From Polyangiaceae bacterium (GTDB taxonomy: Bacteria > Myxococcota_A > Polyangia > Polyangiales > Polyangiaceae), in contig CANJMI010000012.1 of assembly GCA_947475525.1 (NCBI GenBank), forward strand, positions 1 to 64,000: 64,000 nt of DNA. The letters are read 5' to 3'. A program made the position numbers and the translations under genes. Numbering within the stretch: the stretch's first letter is position 1; each line of letters starts with the position of its first letter. The notes under the pieces are model-generated. The model made no database searches. It was not told where the DNA came from and saw nothing but the letters and a program-made list of their open reading frames with translations. Shown one piece after another: positions 16,680-24,662 of this stretch.

Positions 16680-17186
16680 TCAGCCTTGGGTCGAGTCACC
16701 CAGCATCGGCAGGCCGGTAAGCTCACTCAGGCGTTGCGCGAGCCCCCGAGCGTCATCCGGCGTCTCGAACTCCCGCACCGGTACCGAGCCACCTGCGAGC
16801 ATGACGAGAGACACCGCCGTCGTAGCTTGTTCGCCGTCTTGCTCGACGACTTCCGTCTTCACGGCACGAAACTCGTCGAGCTTCGCCTCTTCGACGCGCG
16901 GGCCGTCGAGCTGCCAAGGACGAAACGTCAGCATTCGAAATGCGCGCGCAGCGGGGACAAACCAGAACTCACGCCGGCAGCGAACGAGCACGAGAGCGCT
17001 CACGAAAAAAGGCAACGACGCGAGGAAATACCCCCGAGCCGCCGCCCAGATCGCGCCTGCCGAAAGTGCCCCGACAACCGAGCTCATCACACCGAGCAAC
17101 ACCGTGCCGCCACCGAAGCCGAAGGCCATGACCGCGGCGATGGTGCGACCGGTGCGACGAAAGACGAGGTAAGGCTCTTGACTCAC
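16680..17186 (-). CDS. Membrane protein with two TM helices, unknown function
   Basis: A 168-residue protein using the GTG at 17186 (SQEPYLVFRRTGR); an in-frame TTG eleven codons earlier is the alternative. Two hydrophobic helices follow (about 14-45 and 50-70: IAAVMAFGFGGGTVLLGV, GYFLASLPFFVSALVLV). After them comes a soluble part with EFWFVPAARAFRMLTFRPW that resembles a bacterial PH-like fold. No function is assigned. It diverges from the MlaE-type permease gene at 17299. Confidence 0.55.
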   Translation of the reverse strand: MSQEPYLVFRRTGRTIAAVMAFGFGGGTVLLGVMSSVVGALSAGAIWAAARGYFLASLPFFVSALVLVRCRREFWFVPAARAFRMLTFRPWQLDGPRVEEAKLDEFRAVKTEVVEQDGEQATTAVSLVMLAGGSVPVREFETPDDARGLAQRLSELTGLPMLGDSTQG

Positions 17187-17298
17187 GAGGCTTCTTAGCA
17201 CGCGGGAGCGGGTCGCCAAAGCCCCGAGCCTTAAGCCCGTGACCCCGTCGATTGTCCTTCGGCCGAGGCGCGCTTCGAATTACCCTCGACCTTCGAGA

Positions 17299-18087
17299 AT
17301 GAGTCGCGCGCTCGGTTCCATGGCTCTTCGGCTGGCGCCTCACCGCGCATTCGTCGGCACGGCCCACGTCATCGGCACGATGGGGCTACTCGCGAGCCGC
17401 ATTTTCTCGCGCGTCGCAAGCCTGCAATTTGACCGCGACGAGCTCATCCGCAACCTCTATCGGATGGGCTTCCAGTCGATGCCCATCGTGATCGTGACAG
17501 CCCTTTTCACGGGCGCGATCATGGTCGTTCAAGCGGCGCCGCTCGTGAACCGCCTCGGCGCTCACGGGTTGCTCGGCTGGGCCGCAGGTTTCGGTACACT
17601 ACGGGAGGTAGCGCCGCTGCTGACGGCGTTGATGATAAGCGGCCGCGTCGGAGCGAACAACACAGCCGAGCTCGGCACCATGGTCGTGACCGAGCAAGTC
17701 GACGCCCTGCGCATCCTCGCTATCGATCCGATATCGTTCCTCGTCGCGCCGCGATTTGTCGCGATCACCCTGACGCTCTTCATCGCAACGATCTTCGCCG
17801 ACGTGCTCGCGCTACTCGGCGCAGCGTGGATGGGTGACCTGCTGCTCGGTGTCGCGCCCGCAACATTCTACAACGGCCTCACGAGCGGTCTCCTCGGAGT
17901 CGGTGACGTCACGAGCGGCATGTTGAAGTCGATCCTCTTCGGGGGCCTGATTGGACTCTCAAGCTGTCAGTTTGGCTTGAGCGTAACCGGTGGCGCGCCG
18001 GGTGTCGGACGCGCGGTCAACGCTACGGTCGTCGCCTCGGCCACCGGGGTCTTTGTCATCGATTACTTCGTATCGTTCACGCTCTGA
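17299..18087 (+). CDS. mlaE: MlaE-family ABC transporter permease (first of two)
   Basis: A 262-residue inner-membrane permease of the MlaE/YrbE family. It has the family signature ELGTMVVTEQVDALR followed by ILAIDPISFLVAPRF, and four to five further hydrophobic helices. MlaE permeases pair with MlaF ATPase and MlaD MCE proteins to move phospholipids between membranes. The gene is followed after 11 bp by a second, divergent paralogue, so the two are surely co-transcribed. The ATG at 17299 is chosen because the region upstream is not hydrophobic; a second ATG lies seven codons later. MlaD and MlaF candidates lie 3.5-5.4 kb away. Confidence 0.88.
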   Translation: MSRALGSMALRLAPHRAFVGTAHVIGTMGLLASRIFSRVASLQFDRDELIRNLYRMGFQSMPIVIVTALFTGAIMVVQAAPLVNRLGAHGLLGWAAGFGTLREVAPLLTALMISGRVGANNTAELGTMVVTEQVDALRILAIDPISFLVAPRFVAITLTLFIATIFADVLALLGAAWMGDLLLGVAPATFYNGLTSGLLGVGDVTSGMLKSILFGGLIGLSSCQFGLSVTGGAPGVGRAVNATVVASATGVFVIDYFVSFTL

Positions 18088-18098
18088 AGGACCCGCCG

Positions 18099-18929
18099 AT
18101 GAACGCCGGCCCGACCCCCAACAACGAGGCCCCGTTTGAGGCCGCAACGCCCGTTGGCTTCATCGCGGAATTCGGCGCGACGGCGATGGCGCTCGGCCGC
18201 ACGGCACGCGAACTCTATTCGCTCTTCGTGCGCACCCTCTACTACTCGTTCAGAGGGAAGCGAGAGCCCGGCGCGGTCGTGACGTACATGTTCGAGATCG
18301 GCAATCGCTCGCTGTTCTTTATCACCGTCGTGATGGGCTTCATCGGCATGATCATGGTGTACCAAGGCGGCGCGCAGACGAAGCGCGTCTTGCCCGACCT
18401 CACCTTGCTCGGCGCAAACTTCATCGAGCTCTTGATCCGCGATTTTGCCGCTTCGATCGGCGGGCTCATGCTCGCGACGCGCGTCGGCGCGGGGATCGCA
18501 GCCGAGATAGGCTCGATGGTCGTCACTGAGCAGATCGATGCGCTGCGCATGTGCGCGGCCGATCCCGTCGACTACCTCGTGAAACCCCGATTTCTCGCAA
18601 GTATCGTGATGACGGCCGTCCTCGGGATCTGGAGCGCGGCGGTCGCGTTTCTCACCGGAATGGCCACGGCGTTCGTCTGGTTCGATGTGAGTCCCCGCAC
18701 CTTCGCGAGCCTGCTTCTGGTCGATTCGGTCGATCTCGGCACCGGCCTCGCAAAATGCATCGCTTACGGAGCGGCGATCCCAATCGTCTCGGCCCACGCG
18801 GGGCTCTCGACATTCGGCGGCTCGGAGGGCGTTGGCACCGCGACGACGCGCGCCGTCGTCAACAGCTCACTCGCTGTCATCGTACTCAACCTGATCATCT
18901 CCGCCGCGAGCTTCCTCTTGTTCGGTTGA
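18099..18929 (+). CDS. mlaE: MlaE-family ABC transporter permease (second paralogue)
   Basis: A 276-residue permease of the same family, signature EIGSMVVTEQIDALRM followed by CAADPVDYLVKPRF. It has a longer cytosolic front (about 50 residues) than the first. AAGGA lies upstream of the ATG, and the gene begins 11 bp after the first permease. Its 3' end overlaps the convergent rlmB gene by 63 bp. Having two dissimilar permeases side by side suggests a heterodimeric channel, as in actinobacterial YrbEA/YrbEB, in contrast to the MlaE homodimer of E. coli. That is inference from gene arrangement. Confidence 0.88.
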   Translation: MNAGPTPNNEAPFEAATPVGFIAEFGATAMALGRTARELYSLFVRTLYYSFRGKREPGAVVTYMFEIGNRSLFFITVVMGFIGMIMVYQGGAQTKRVLPDLTLLGANFIELLIRDFAASIGGLMLATRVGAGIAAEIGSMVVTEQIDALRMCAADPVDYLVKPRFLASIVMTAVLGIWSAAVAFLTGMATAFVWFDVSPRTFASLLLVDSVDLGTGLAKCIAYGAAIPIVSAHAGLSTFGGSEGVGTATTRAVVNSSLAVIVLNLIISAASFLLFG

Positions 18930-19661
18930 CGACGCGCGAGCGAGAGGCCCTCCGCGCTGCCGTCGAATCTCGTAGAGTGCGACGGCGGCCGCGACCGACG
19001 CATTCAGCGAATCGAGTATGCCGCTCATGGGCAGGCGCGCGCGGGCACTGCAACTCTTTCGCACGGCGCGGCCGACCCCTTTGTCCTCGGAGCCGATGAC
19101 CACGGCGGTCGGCCCACGTAAATCCAGGTCCGCGAGCGAGACCTCCGCATCGGCCTCGAGCGAAACCACGGTCATCGCGCGACCAACCATCTCCTCGACG
19201 GCGCCGCGCAGCGACGGCACGCGGCACAAGCGCGCATGCTCCACGGCCCCGGCCGATGCGCGAAACGTCGCAGCCGTGAGCGGCGCGGCCTGATTTTCGC
19301 CGAATACGACGCCACCGGAGCCGAGCGCAACCGCACTCCGAATCGTCGCCCCGAAGTTCTGCGGATCCGTCACGCCATCGAGCATCACGAAAGCGGCATC
19401 CTCGGTGAGGAGCGACTCAAACGAGAAGAGCTTCACCTCTGGCGCAAACGCGATCACGCCTTGGTGATGCACCCCGCGCGAGACTTGGTCCAGCTGCAGC
19501 CGCGTGCCCTCTTCGACGTGAATGCCTTTGTCCCGTGCCAGTCTCACCAAAGCCGCGAGCCGCGGATTTTCGGAGCGAGCCACAAGCAAGCGCTCAACCT
19601 TCACACCGTGAACGCGCACCGCCTCGCGCACGGGTTGGATTCCGACGACCACACGTGCCAT
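18867..19661 (-). CDS. rlmB: SpoU-type 23S rRNA 2'-O-methyltransferase (RlmB-like)
   Basis: A 264-residue enzyme of the TrmH/SpoU family. The N-terminal substrate-binding part (GIQPVREAVRVHGVKVERLLV) is followed by the three SpoU motifs: LDGVTDPQNFGATIRSA, GSEDKGVGRAVR and SLNASVAAAVALYE. The deep trefoil knot binds SAM. RlmB methylates G2251 in the ribosomal P loop in E. coli. The start ATG overlaps the pyrF stop (ATGA), so translation is probably coupled. The C-terminal ~30 residues are charged and unstructured, and overlap the permease gene tail to tail. Confidence 0.88.
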   Translation of the reverse strand: MARVVVGIQPVREAVRVHGVKVERLLVARSENPRLAALVRLARDKGIHVEEGTRLQLDQVSRGVHHQGVIAFAPEVKLFSFESLLTEDAAFVMLDGVTDPQNFGATIRSAVALGSGGVVFGENQAAPLTAATFRASAGAVEHARLCRVPSLRGAVEEMVGRAMTVVSLEADAEVSLADLDLRGPTAVVIGSEDKGVGRAVRKSCSARARLPMSGILDSLNASVAAAVALYEIRRQRGGPLARASSTEQEEARGGDDQVEYDDSE

Positions 19662-20437
19662 CAGCTTCGAGCCTCCAGCGCGGCATCGAGCTCCGCCGCT
19701 AGCGAGCGTGCCATTTCAGCGGGATCATGTGCATCGCGGATCGGCCGACCAACCACGATGCAATCGGCGCCCGCCTGAACAGCTCCCGTCGGAGTGCTCA
19801 CCCGCTTTTGGTCGTCGACCGCGGAACCTGCCGGGCGGATCCCCGGCGTGATCAGCACCGCCGTGGGCCCGAGTTGCTCGCGAAGCGCCGCCGCCTCACC
19901 AGGCGAACAGACGAACGCACGCACGCCTTCTTCCCACGCCATTCGCGCCAACGCCACCGCGTGCGACGCCGGGTCACGAGCGATGCCTTGGCTGGCGAGG
20001 TCTACGGTATCGAGGGAGGTCAGGACCGTCACCGCGACGACTTCGAGCTTCCCGCCGCCCGCGCGCGCTTCGGCAGCCCGCGCCGCTGCTTCTCGCAACA
20101 TCGCACGGCCACCGCTTGCGTGGACCGTGAGGTAACGCGCGCCGAGCTGCGCCGCCATCCGCACCGCACGGCTCACCGTCTCGGGAATGTCGTGCAACTT
20201 GAGGTCGAGAAAGAGCTCGAGACCGTGCTCGTGCACAAGATCCGTCGACTCTCGGCCATAGCCGACAAAGAGCTCGAGGCCGACCTTGAGCATGCCGACT
20301 TCCCCACCGACGCGCCGAACGAGCTCCCGAGCCGCGTCGAGAGTCCCCACGTCCAACGCAAAGATGAGCCGGTCACGGCCGCGCGCGTGCGGACTCAACG
20401 TCCGTGATGCGCCGGCTGGCGAAGAGCCGAGGGCCAT
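19661..20437 (-). CDS. pyrF: Orotidine 5'-phosphate decarboxylase
   Basis: A 258-residue TIM-barrel enzyme that converts OMP to UMP in pyrimidine synthesis. It shows IFALDVGTLDAA at the first strand, MLKVGLELF and the catalytic DLKLHDIP (Asp-Lys-x-His-Asp). The phosphate-binding end is ITPGIRP and GADCIVVGRPI. The ATG at 20437 lies 13 bp after the upstream gene's stop; the longer frame would overlap that gene. A ~16-residue extension (MALGSSPAG...) precedes the barrel. It is coupled to rlmB by an ATGA overlap. Confidence 0.95.
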   Translation of the reverse strand: MALGSSPAGASRTLSPHARGRDRLIFALDVGTLDAARELVRRVGGEVGMLKVGLELFVGYGRESTDLVHEHGLELFLDLKLHDIPETVSRAVRMAAQLGARYLTVHASGGRAMLREAAARAAEARAGGGKLEVVAVTVLTSLDTVDLASQGIARDPASHAVALARMAWEEGVRAFVCSPGEAAALREQLGPTAVLITPGIRPAGSAVDDQKRVSTPTGAVQAGADCIVVGRPIRDAHDPAEMARSLAAELDAALEARS

Positions 20438-20450
20438 GCGTTCGAAGCGC

Positions 20451-21209
20451 TCAGAAGTCGACGCAGGTGGGGTCGCCTTTTTTGCACTTTTTGGCGCCGA
20501 CCACTGGAGGCGGAGGCGCAGCCCCGACGGCGGGACGATAGCCAGGTACCGCTGTCGCCCCACCTTTCGCAGCTTCGAGCTCGGCAAGTTTCGCCTCGAG
20601 GCGCTTCTTATCTTCGGCCGTCGGTGCGCTCGCGAGCTGCTCCTCGAGGGTCTTTTTTTCCTCTTCGAATTGCGCGTTCTTCTTCTTCAAGACCGCGACC
20701 TCTTGCTCGCCCCGCTGCTTGTCTTGGTCGGCGGCGAGCTTCGCTTGCGCGGCTTTGTTCGATTGGTCGTACACGAAGTAGCCAAGGCCACCGAGGCCGA
20801 GGACACCGAGGGTCGACACGAAGAACAGCTGATTGCGAAGCTTGTTACGCCCGTCACTCTGCTTCAGGGCGGCGAGCTGACGTTCGTGCTCTTGGTGACG
20901 CGCGATCTCTTCCATCCGAGCGCGCTGCTCGGATTCCGCGCGGGATTTTTCAATCTCGGCGTGCCGGATCGCTTCCAGGCGTGCCTGCTCTTCGCGGCCC
21001 CGCTGTTCGTCTACGCGACGGCGTTCTTCATCGGCGCGGAGGCGCGCATCTTCCGCCTCGCGGGCCCGGTGCTCGGCGTCGACGCGCCCGCGCTCGACGT
21101 CCTGCTGTGCCTTGATTCGGTCGTCCTCCTCGGATTTGATGCGATCCTCTTCGAGGTTCATCAATTCCTTGAGGGAAAACATCACCGAGCTTTCTTCTTT
21201 GTCGGCCAT
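20451..21209 (-). CDS. Coiled-coil single-pass membrane protein, unknown function
   Basis: A 252-residue protein starting MADKEESSVMFSLKELMNLEEDR with AGGAG upstream. Residues ~15-115 form a long Glu/Arg/Gln-rich coiled coil (EERRRVDEQRGREEQARLE). One hydrophobic helix follows (LFFVSTLGVLGLGGLGYFV, about 125-143), then a second charged coil (EEEKKTLEEQLAS). A Pro-rich tail ends KKCKKGDPTCVDF. The layout resembles a cytoplasm-to-periplasm scaffold. Its role is not known. It is the first gene of a likely operon with pyrF and rlmB. Confidence 0.72.
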   Translation of the reverse strand: MADKEESSVMFSLKELMNLEEDRIKSEEDDRIKAQQDVERGRVDAEHRAREAEDARLRADEERRRVDEQRGREEQARLEAIRHAEIEKSRAESEQRARMEEIARHQEHERQLAALKQSDGRNKLRNQLFFVSTLGVLGLGGLGYFVYDQSNKAAQAKLAADQDKQRGEQEVAVLKKKNAQFEEEKKTLEEQLASAPTAEDKKRLEAKLAELEAAKGGATAVPGYRPAVGAAPPPPVVGAKKCKKGDPTCVDF

Positions 21210-21346
21210 CGTCGCGAGAGCTCCTGTATCAACCCGCCGCGTGAGCGGGTCTTGTCGGGTCAGGCAGTCTAATACGAAAGTTCGCCCCGTCGTAAACCTC
21301 TCCCGCCTCTTTCTGCTTTCGAGCGACTGTATTAGTGTCGCAACGT

Positions 21347-21568
21347 ATGGCAATCGAGGTGCGAGCGCACATCACGGGGACGGTCTGGAAGATTGAGGTC
21401 AAGCTTGGGGACGCCCTCGAGGCGGGGGATACCGTGGCCATCCTCGAGTCGATGAAGATGGAAATGCCCGTCGAGACCGATGACGAAGGAGTCGTCGAAA
21501 CGATCCACGTCACCGAAGGGCAAGCCGTGAAAGAAGGCGAGCTCTTGGTCACGTTGACCGAACCCTGA
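21347..21568 (+). CDS. Stand-alone biotinyl carrier protein (TB7.3-like)
   Basis: A 73-residue protein that is essentially one biotinyl domain. The biotin acceptor motif ESMKMEMPV carries the Lys to be biotinylated, flanked by the typical GTVWKIEVKLGDALEAGDTVAIL and VTEGQAVKEGELLVTL turns. It matches the length and pattern of the mycobacterial biotinylated protein TB7.3 and the short 'biotin carboxyl carrier' proteins of many bacteria. No carboxylase subunit lies nearby, so its partner is unknown. The start is ATG at 21347; an in-frame GTG lies four codons upstream. It is convergent with mlaD, 2 bp apart. Confidence 0.88.
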   Translation: MAIEVRAHITGTVWKIEVKLGDALEAGDTVAILESMKMEMPVETDDEGVVETIHVTEGQAVKEGELLVTLTEP

Positions 21569-21570
21569 GT

Positions 21571-22620
21571 TCATTCTTTCCAGAAGAACTTCCAAGGGTT
21601 GTGCTTCAGATCACGCGCCAATTCTTGCAGATCGTCGAATAGCTGCTCGTCCATCACGAGCGCGCCGACGCTGCCTTTGCCCTTGCGAACGTGGCTGGCG
21701 ACAACTTGCGCATCACCGACGGCGAGCTTTGCCGATTGGGTCGTCGCGTCGATGTTGGCCAAGATCACCTTGAACCGCGCGAGCTCCTCGGGGCTCGAGA
21801 AGACCGACACGATCTTGTCGACCCCTTCCACGGCGCTGCGCGTCTTCCCGAGCAACGCGGGGACGTCTTTTTCCAGCAACTGCGGGACCCCCTTCGCGGC
21901 GGACGCGCTGACGGTCTCGGCGTTCTGAAGAATTCGATCGACCTGCGGGTTATCGACGTATTTTGCCTTCGCGCCCTGCACGAGCAGCACGCCGTCTTCG
22001 CTCATCTTCACGGCATTGTCGGCGAGGCGATCGACCTTGTCGGCGTTGCGATCGAAGAATGCGCCCGTCCCCTGCAACGTCTTGGCGAGCCCTTCGAAGA
22101 CACTTTTCAACTGCGGTTTGTGCTCGCGCAGGACCCCGACCATCGTGTGCATCAGGTCGTAGGTCTCGGCGAGCAGGCGGTCGAGCCGTGGCGGATCGAG
22201 GCCTCGCACCAGCGCGCCTTCCTGAATCGTCGGGCGATCGGTCGAACCTGGATCGATCGCGAGGAACTGTTCTCCAAGGACGCCCTGCGTCGTGATGTAG
22301 AAGGTCGCGTTATCGTGAATCGCAGACTGAAACCGCTTCTCCAGCGACACTCGGGCCTGAACGAGCGGAAGCGACTCACCGCTCGTCGGGGCCGCGCCGG
22401 CAACCGAGAACTCGATCTGCTTGACCTTGCCGACCTTGACCCCTGCGATCTTCACGGGCGCGCCGCTCTGAAGGCCCCCGGGATTGTCGAAGCCAATGGC
22501 GAGTTCATAGGTCGGCTGGAAGTTGATTCCGCCCATCACCAAAATGAACGCCGCGAGAAGAACGATAGCCGCGAGGATCAACAGGCCGACTTTGACTTCG
22601 AGCGAGCGCGCACTTGCCAT
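21571..22620 (-). CDS. mlaD: MlaD/MCE-family lipid transport protein
   Basis: A 349-residue protein with one N-terminal TM helix (LLILAAIVLLAAFILVMGG) and an MCE domain. The MCE part reads YELAIGFDNPGGLQSGAPVKIAG, then GVLGEQFLAIDPG, at residues ~40-150. A long helical tail (~150-340) follows, as in larger MCE proteins that make tubes or needles. It should form a hexameric periplasmic ring anchored in the inner membrane that ferries phospholipids. ATG at 22620 starts 44 bp from the divergent mlaF start, so the two share a promoter region. The permeases lie separately at 17299-18929. Confidence 0.9.
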   Translation of the reverse strand: MASARSLEVKVGLLILAAIVLLAAFILVMGGINFQPTYELAIGFDNPGGLQSGAPVKIAGVKVGKVKQIEFSVAGAAPTSGESLPLVQARVSLEKRFQSAIHDNATFYITTQGVLGEQFLAIDPGSTDRPTIQEGALVRGLDPPRLDRLLAETYDLMHTMVGVLREHKPQLKSVFEGLAKTLQGTGAFFDRNADKVDRLADNAVKMSEDGVLLVQGAKAKYVDNPQVDRILQNAETVSASAAKGVPQLLEKDVPALLGKTRSAVEGVDKIVSVFSSPEELARFKVILANIDATTQSAKLAVGDAQVVASHVRKGKGSVGALVMDEQLFDDLQELARDLKHNPWKFFWKE

Positions 22621-22664
22621 ATGCTGGGGCGCATTATAGTCCCGCTTCACGCGAGCAGTGGCTG

Positions 22665-23405
22665 GTGATTTCGTTCCGCAACCTCAAGAAGTCCTTCGGC
22701 CCGAAAGAGATCCTTCGCGGGGTCTCCTTCGACGTGGCTGACGGTGAGGTTTTCTTCATCATCGGTCAGAGCGGAGCCGGCAAGAGCGTGATGATTAAGC
22801 ACCTCGTAGGCCTGCTTGCGCCGGATGAAGGGGAGATTTGGCTCGACGGCGAAGAGATAAGCCGCTTCGGCGAGGAGCAGATGTACGGCGTTCGCAAGAA
22901 GTGCGCGATGGTGTTTCAGCACGCGACGCTCTTCGATTCGATGACCTGCATCGACAATGTCGCCCTACCCCTTCGCAAACACCGCGGACTCTCCGTCGCC
23001 GACGCGCGCGCCGAGGCCATGAAGCGCCTCGTGCAAGTGCAGATGGAGGCCTTCGCTGAGCGCATGCCCACCGAGCTTGGCGACGGCATGCGAAAACGCG
23101 TCGCCATCGCGCGTGCGATAACCCTCGCTCCGACCTACGTGCTCTTCGATGAACCGACGACGAGCCTCGACCCGGTCAGCGCGCGGCGGGTGGACAAGCT
23201 CATCCGAGAGCTCAGCCGCTCCCTTGGCGTAACGAGCATCGTCGTCAGCCACGACTTGACGAGCATCTTCGCTATCGCTGACCGCATCGTGATGCTCTAC
23301 GAGGGCGAGGTGCGGTTGATTGGGACACCCGACGAGTTCCGTGCGTCGCAGGATCCCGTCATCGAGCAATTCATCCACGGGCGTGCCAACGGCCCCATCG
23401 CCTGA
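22665..23405 (+). CDS. mlaF: MlaF-type ABC transporter ATP-binding protein
   Basis: A 246-residue ATPase. Walker A is GQSGAGKSV, the Q-loop VFQHATLF, the signature is the Mla-type variant ELGDGMRKRVAIARA (not LSGGQ), Walker B is YVLFDEPTTSLDP, and the switch His is VVSHDL. The start is taken as the GTG giving VISFRNLKKSF; no ATG lies near. It powers the MlaE-type permeases. The gene is divergent from mlaD and convergent with the HDOD gene. Confidence 0.9.
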   Translation: MISFRNLKKSFGPKEILRGVSFDVADGEVFFIIGQSGAGKSVMIKHLVGLLAPDEGEIWLDGEEISRFGEEQMYGVRKKCAMVFQHATLFDSMTCIDNVALPLRKHRGLSVADARAEAMKRLVQVQMEAFAERMPTELGDGMRKRVAIARAITLAPTYVLFDEPTTSLDPVSARRVDKLIRELSRSLGVTSIVVSHDLTSIFAIADRIVMLYEGEVRLIGTPDEFRASQDPVIEQFIHGRANGPIA

Positions 23406-23432
23406 GGCCCGACCAAACTCGGCCGACCGGCC

Positions 23433-23469
23433 CGAATGAGCATCGGCCCGACTCGAATGAGCATCGGCC
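23433..23469. repeat. Two 16-bp direct repeats between mlaF and the HDOD gene
   Basis: CGAATGAGCATCGGCC occurs twice with a 21-bp period, in a short GC-rich gap between convergent genes. The surroundings also repeat CGGCCCGA. No hairpin with a T-tract is seen. It may be a slippage product. Confidence 0.6.
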
Positions 23470-23474
23470 GCGTT

Positions 23475-24491
23475 TCAGCGAACGCTTGCCAACTTGGTCT
23501 CTGCCGAAGCGACCGCGCGCGTAACGAGCGGCACCATTTGCTCAGGGCGCGGGTTCGGCAGACCGCAAGCGAGGGCGATCTCCACCATTCGCGGCGCGAG
23601 CGACTCGATGGGCTCGCCGTCGGGCAGGAGCATGACCTCCGGGGCGGCGATGCGTCCAAATTGCGTGACCCGCTCGAGCAGACTATGGCTCGTCGCGCCG
23701 GGGTCGTCGAACTGGCTGCCGACCGCCGCGCAGATGTGCACGGGGAGTTGATTGCGAACGAGCAGCTTCTGACCGATGCGCCAGCTCGGTGCGCCGTACC
23801 GCTTCCGCTCGAGCTCAGCCCGCACGTGCCAGGCGTTGTTCGACTCGGCGTAGATCGCCGCGAACCGTTCGGGATCGACGGCGAGGCAGGCCATCGCCCC
23901 GACTTCACTCAGCAGGCCGGCGAGAAACGCGGCGCCAGCATCGCCACGAAGTTCGGACGCCAACATGCCCGCCAACGTGCCGGCGAGCACGCTCGAGGTG
24001 TGGAAGTTGAGCGCGCGCTCCTGCTCGGTCGAGAAGGCCGCCATCATCGCGAGGGCCGATGACATCTCGCGCACCTGTGCGAGTCCGAGCGTGACGATCG
24101 CCTGACCGAGCGTATCGATCGGTTTGCCACGTCGATAGAGGGCGCTGTTCGCCACCTTCATCGCCTCTGCCGCGAGGGCGGGGTCGCCGGCTATCGCTTC
24201 GGCCACCTTGCGGATGTCGCAGTTGACGTCCGCGGTGAGCGACATCACCCGCTGCGCCGCAGCCGGTACCGGGCACACGTCCTCGACCGCCTCGAGCAGC
24301 GCCGCCACCTTTTCGTCATCGTCACCGTCACCGCTCACGCCGCGGCGCGACGGAGGTGGACCTGGTGGCGCACCTGGTGGCCGCGGTGCGCTCGGCACCG
24401 GTAGGCGCGAAGATGGCGGATCATCGGTGGCGCCGACCTCCGGACGTCGGGCCGGCGGTGGCTTCGGTGGCGGTGCCCCCATCATCGTCAT
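23475..24491 (-). CDS. HDOD-domain signalling protein
   Basis: A 338-residue protein with GGGAGG six bases before ATG at 24491, which fixes the start. The first ~60 residues are Pro-rich and disordered. An HDOD domain (about 70-270) follows: VCPVPAAAQRVMSLTAD, IAGDPALAAEAMKVANSALY, IDTLGQAIVTLGLAQVREM and LAGLLSEVGAM. The HD metal-binding residues are replaced, as is normal for HDOD. Such proteins act in signalling, motility and cell-cycle control without phosphodiesterase activity; the partner is unknown. The AT-rich sequence at 24622-24650 is a plausible promoter. Confidence 0.82.
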   Translation of the reverse strand: MTMMGAPPPKPPPARRPEVGATDDPPSSRLPVPSAPRPPGAPPGPPPSRRGVSGDGDDDEKVAALLEAVEDVCPVPAAAQRVMSLTADVNCDIRKVAEAIAGDPALAAEAMKVANSALYRRGKPIDTLGQAIVTLGLAQVREMSSALAMMAAFSTEQERALNFHTSSVLAGTLAGMLASELRGDAGAAFLAGLLSEVGAMACLAVDPERFAAIYAESNNAWHVRAELERKRYGAPSWRIGQKLLVRNQLPVHICAAVGSQFDDPGATSHSLLERVTQFGRIAAPEVMLLPDGEPIESLAPRMVEIALACGLPNPRPEQMVPLVTRAVASAETKLASVR

Positions 24492-24621
24492 TGCGGTCCT
24501 CCCTTTTTCGAGTCGTGCCACCAAGTCGCTTTCGCGGCAAGCCATGGACGCAGCCGTTCAGTATCGAGCGGCATCTCGACTCCATTCAATGGAAACCCTG
24601 AACAGCCTGTTTTGCCCATCA

Positions 24622-24650
24622 ATTTAATTAGTTAATTCAAGAAGTTGCAA
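24622..24650 (-). promoter_or_regulatory. Candidate sigma-70-type promoter for the HDOD gene
   Basis: On the minus strand TTGCAA (-35, 4/6), a 17-bp spacer and TTAAAT (-10, 4/6) lie in an AT-rich island, about 130 bp upstream of the HDOD start. The match is by eye only. Confidence 0.3.
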
Positions 24651-24662
24651 TCAACCTTGAAG

